NCBI GenBank assembly: GCA_003447235.1
Contig: DLZV01000035.1
Span: 8,237-24,284, forward strand
Length of the DNA stretch: 16,048 nucleotides
Reading direction: 5' to 3'
Origin: Prevotella sp.
GTDB lineage: Bacteria; Bacteroidota; Bacteroidia; Bacteroidales; Bacteroidaceae
The notes beneath the pieces are model-generated. The model worked only from the letters and a program-made list of their open reading frames with translations. It did not search any database and was not told the DNA's origin. Each line of letters opens with the position of its first letter. Position 1 is the stretch's first letter. Below are positions 15,591-16,048 of the stretch, piece by piece. The position numbers and the translations under genes are program-made.

Positions 15591-15770
15591 TCACGTTATC
15601 ACGTTATCACGTTATCACGTTTTTGATTTTCAGTAGCGACGAAGGGGGTGAAAAACTGGTCAAAGAATAGTATATATAAATATATATATTTATATATACT
15701 ATTCTTTGAATCACGGTACCACCTTTTCTTGATTTTGCAAACGTGATAACGTGATAACGTGATAACGTGA
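15591..15770. repeat. Nested inverted-repeat element with 32-bp arms
   Basis: The left arm, 15591-15622, is three copies of TCACGTTA plus TCACGTTT. The right arm, 15739-15770, is its exact reverse complement over all 32 bp. Between them (116 bp) lies the 48-bp perfect palindrome at 15661-15708. The arms' centre (15680.5) is within 4 bp of the palindrome's centre (15684.5). The DNA between arm and palindrome differs on the two sides, so the element is not one simple palindrome. No transposase frame is inside. It could form a cruciform, or an RNA with a 32-bp outer and 24-bp inner stem. Confidence 0.92.
15661..15708. repeat. Perfect 48-bp A+T-rich palindrome
   Basis: The left half begins CAAAGAATAGTATATATAAA and is mirrored exactly, ending ATTCTTTG. 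There is no spacer at the centre, which lies between 15684 and 15685. Only the outer 10 bp of each half contain G or C. Palindromes this long without a spacer are normally unstable in bacteria. Confidence 0.95.
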
Positions 15771-15789
15771 TTTGGACTCGCCCTGCTTA

Positions 15790-15813
15790 TCACATTATCA
15801 CGTTATCACGTTT
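15790..15813 (+). repeat. Third 8-bp array, same unit as the inverted arms
   Basis: Three units, TCACATTA, TCACGTTA and TCACGTTT, lie in the same orientation as the left arm (15591-15622), 19 bp after the right arm ends. Like the left arm it closes with TCACGTTT. The first unit has one change. Confidence 0.85.
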
Positions 15814-15889
15814 TCGTTTTCCCACTTCGCTTCCATTTTATCAAATGCGTTTTATCTGTAAATGATATTCAGAGCGGTAGTTAGGGGTT

Positions 15890-15908
15890 CACATAGCTTT
15901 GCTATGTG
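15890..15908. other. Perfect short hairpin
   Basis: CACATAGC, a TTT loop, then GCTATGTG: an 8-bp perfect stem. No T run follows on the plus strand. It lies 47 bp before the outward promoter. It resembles a dispersed intergenic repeat, but only one copy is in this window. Confidence 0.6.
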
Positions 15909-15954
15909 CTATTCTCTACAAGATGAAAAAAGTTGGAAAATATTTGTGGTTTTA

Positions 15955-15986
15955 TTTGGAGGTATGAAATAAAATGCCTAACTTTG
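15955..15986 (+). promoter_or_regulatory. Rightward promoter leading out of the window
   Basis: TTTG at 15955-15958, exactly 20 nt, then TAACTTTG at 15979-15986. The match is complete. The transcript, starting near 15992, would contain CGGAACAAACCCA and a small CCCG/CGGG hairpin with CTTTTCTT after it (16026-16044). It may be a leader or a short RNA; the gene it serves lies beyond the window. Confidence 0.75.
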
Positions 15987-16048
15987 CACCCAGATACGAG
16001 ACTTGCGGAACAAACCCATAGAGGACCCGCGACGGGCTTTTCTTACGA

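Larger units (their letters stand above)
14824..16048. other. Gene-poor 1.2-kb region rich in repeats and hairpins
   Basis: No recognisable gene family, RNA gene or mobile-element gene was found here. Besides the small frame at 15182-15454, a 49-codon frame at 14949-15098 (-), beginning MYFAPGSPQNTPS, is open with no promoter or homology seen. The direct 13-bp repeat CGGAACAAACCCA occurs at 15185-15197 and 16006-16018. Inverted arrays, a long palindrome, a hairpin and a strong outward promoter are described separately. Base composition is clearly more A+T rich than in the genes to the left. Confidence 0.6.

Noticed and set aside
15599..15793. A 64-codon minus-strand frame
   Set aside because: It is made entirely from the 8-bp arrays and the A+T palindrome (it reads YKYIYLYI in the palindrome), so it is a by-product of the repeats.
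15591..15813. CRISPR array
   Set aside because: The units are 8 bp with no spacers, arranged in opposite orientations, and no cas genes are present.
15591..15813. Chromosomal origin oriC, because TTATCAC is loosely like a DnaA box and an A+T-rich tract is adjacent
   Set aside because: The units lack the TTATCCACA core, the spacing is a strict 8 bp, and no dnaA, dnaN or other origin-linked gene is nearby. It remains only a remote possibility.

Overview
The window looks like chromosomal DNA of a Bacteroidales bacterium, most plausibly Prevotellaceae-like (lower confidence). Three things point there. The promoters follow the Bacteroidetes pattern of TTTG, about 20 bp, then TAnnTTTG. Start codons mostly lack strong Shine-Dalgarno sequences. 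The gene families are typical of the group: a fused fucokinase/GDP-fucose pyrophosphorylase, a GSCFA protein, a DUF1573 protein and a large YfhO-family membrane protein. The coding regions are rich in G and C at third codon positions, which produces long open frames on the opposite strands that are not genes.

Layout. 1-1369: an 18-bp tandem repeat at the left edge, a leftward nitroreductase gene with its own promoter, and a leftward promoter-to-terminator unit of about 95 nt that may be a small RNA. 1370-5861 (+): glnS, a TPR protein, a DedA-type membrane protein overlapping it by 14 nt, and a divergent short sigma-70 factor. 6102-6485 (+): an exported DUF1573 protein ending at a strong hairpin. 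6589-6662: a 22-bp tandem array of palindromes. 6894-8217 (+): two tandemly duplicated outer-membrane beta-barrel genes behind one clear promoter. 8373-9167 (+): a GSCFA gene. 9366-9412: a long hairpin terminator shared by convergent genes. 12205-9461 and 14769-12241 (-): fkp preceded by the YfhO-family gene, probably one operon linking GDP-fucose synthesis with a membrane glycosyltransferase-like protein.

The last 1.2 kb (14824-16048) has no confidently called gene but is full of structure. The most striking object is at 15591-15813: two perfectly inverted 32-bp arms, each made of four 8-bp units, flank a perfect 48-bp A+T-rich palindrome, and a third array of the same unit follows. A strong rightward promoter at 15955-15986 then leads out of the window.

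No rRNA, tRNA, transposase, integrase or CRISPR array was seen. Calls rest on reading the sequence by eye; no database search was made.
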